Origin: Campylobacter cuniculorum DSM 23162 = LMG 24588
GTDB taxonomy: Bacteria > Campylobacterota > Campylobacteria > Campylobacterales > Campylobacteraceae
Length of the DNA: 64,000 nt
Direction: 5' to 3'
NCBI RefSeq assembly: GCF_002104335.1
Contig: NZ_CP020867.1
Location: 868,001 to 932,000, forward strand
The notes under the pieces were generated by a model. It worked only from the letters and a program-made list of their open reading frames with translations, had not been told where the DNA came from and searched no databases. Of this stretch, positions 63,533-64,000 are shown piece by piece (position 1 is the stretch's first letter; each line of letters begins with the position of its first letter). The position numbers were made by a program, and so were the translations under genes.

Positions 63533-64000
63533 ATGATTTTGGTTTTTATTTTATGTTTTTATGCTGTGATTTTTACAATCATTTCTTATATGCAAATTCG
63601 TTTTTTAAAAAAAGAAAGTCAGAAAAAAGCTTTTATTTTAAGTGAGCAAGAGTATCAAAAGGCTGCAAATATAGCTGTGCAAAATGAAAAATTTAAAATT
63701 TTTTCCACTCTTTACACCCTAATCATAAATATAATATGGATAAGCTTTGGTTTTTTTTATCTCAAAAATATCATTATCAATGAAAATTCCAGACTTGAAA
63801 ACACCTTATTTTTGCTTATTTTCTTGCTAGTAACGACATTTTTAACCCTACCACTTGGAATTTATGAAAGCTTTTTTAAGGATAAAAGTCAAGGATTTTC
63901 AAACATAACTCCTATGCTTTTTATTAAAGATACGATAAAATCTTTGCTTTTAATGTTGGTTTTTGGTTTTCTTGTGATTTATGCTCTGCTTTTTTGCTAT
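63533..64000 (+). CDS. M48 family (Ste24-like) membrane zinc metalloprotease, N-terminal part
   Basis: The first 156 codons are present; the frame runs off the window. The opening ILVFILCFYAVIFTIISYMQI is a first transmembrane helix, followed by the LSEQEYQKAANIAVQNEKFKI segment and three more hydrophobic stretches. This is the N-terminal pattern of CAAX-protease/Ste24-like M48 enzymes, and C. jejuni has such a protein with a similar start. The HExxH catalytic motif would lie beyond the edge, so the call rests on the N-terminus only. Confidence 0.75.
   Translation, partial: MILVFILCFYAVIFTIISYMQIRFLKKESQKKAFILSEQEYQKAANIAVQNEKFKIFSTLYTLIINIIWISFGFFYLKNIIINENSRLENTLFLLIFLLVTTFLTLPLGIYESFFKDKSQGFSNITPMLFIKDTIKSLLLMLVFGFLVIYALLFCY

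Noticed and set aside
1-64000. Phase-variable poly-G tracts, insertion sequences, prophage or plasmid genes, origin of replication
   Set aside because: I looked for long G or C runs, transposase or integrase genes, and DnaA-box clusters and saw none; hobA and holB proximity does not indicate oriC.

Overview
The window is a 64 kb piece of a low-GC epsilonproteobacterial chromosome, almost certainly a thermotolerant Campylobacter close to C. jejuni / C. upsaliensis / C. helveticus. The evidence is the AT-rich coding style, TATAAT boxes without clear -35 elements, frequent TTG/GTG starts, tight start/stop overlaps, epsilonproteobacterial markers (HobA, flgA beside ubiX, pycB-pckA-argH) and gene blocks whose order resembles, from memory, several separate parts of the C. 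jejuni map. The exact species cannot be decided from the sequence alone. Most of the window is core housekeeping DNA.

Layout. 1-3.7 kb: queA (cut by the window edge), tatC and tatB on the minus strand, an inserted-looking SDR dehydrogenase, and hemW. 3.8-12 kb: a tightly packed plus-strand operon (rppH-lysC-hobA-holB-folP-ligA-tlyA-ribF-cmoA). 12-14 kb: a Cys/Phe-rich pentapeptide-repeat protein separated from its membrane domain by a one-base frameshift. 14-17.5 kb: mscL, grpE, a possible 19-codon ORF and dnaK, with no hrcA in front of grpE. 17.5-18.2 kb: a 764-base gap with no gene. 18.3-21 kb: tpx and a UvrD/Rep helicase on the minus strand. 21-35 kb: a membrane-anchored unknown, valS, a methionine-type ABC importer (metN, metI and three metQ-like binding proteins), flgA, ubiX, coaD, tmk, hisS, speA and cysE. 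35-45 kb: a cupin, aspB, tRNA-Leu(GAG), atpE, a frameshifted sodium-dependent symporter, pycB, pckA, argH and a HIT protein. 45-58.7 kb: pheS-pheT-aroA-ispH-rpsA, an unknown membrane-anchored protein, serA, a two-component pair and an ABC-F ATPase. 63.2-64 kb: a small minus-strand gene and the start of an M48-type membrane protease.

The most interesting region is 58.75-63.2 kb. Five tandem genes encode secreted BspA/DUF285-type proteins built from 25-residue (75-bp) repeats, with 5, 12, 9, 7 and 4 repeats. Four of the five share an almost identical promoter and leader. The spacers are duplication scars: they contain pieces of the 3' end of the small gene that now lies beyond the array, fused to pieces of the upstream ABC-F gene. 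One spacer (before gene 4) has lost the shared TATAAT and carries an ABC-F coding fragment whose TATACA lies at nearly the same distance from the start codon. Genes 1 and 3 share 216 identical nucleotides, which points to ongoing gene conversion. The array reads as an expanding, recombining family of exported repeat proteins of unknown function.

Other points worth attention are two single-base frameshifts (pentapeptide protein, symporter), a 173-nt identical tract between two metQ paralogues, a Cys-rich metal-binding-like tail on Tpx, a zinc-ribbon tail on MscL, and several long perfect inverted repeats in the intergenic DNA.
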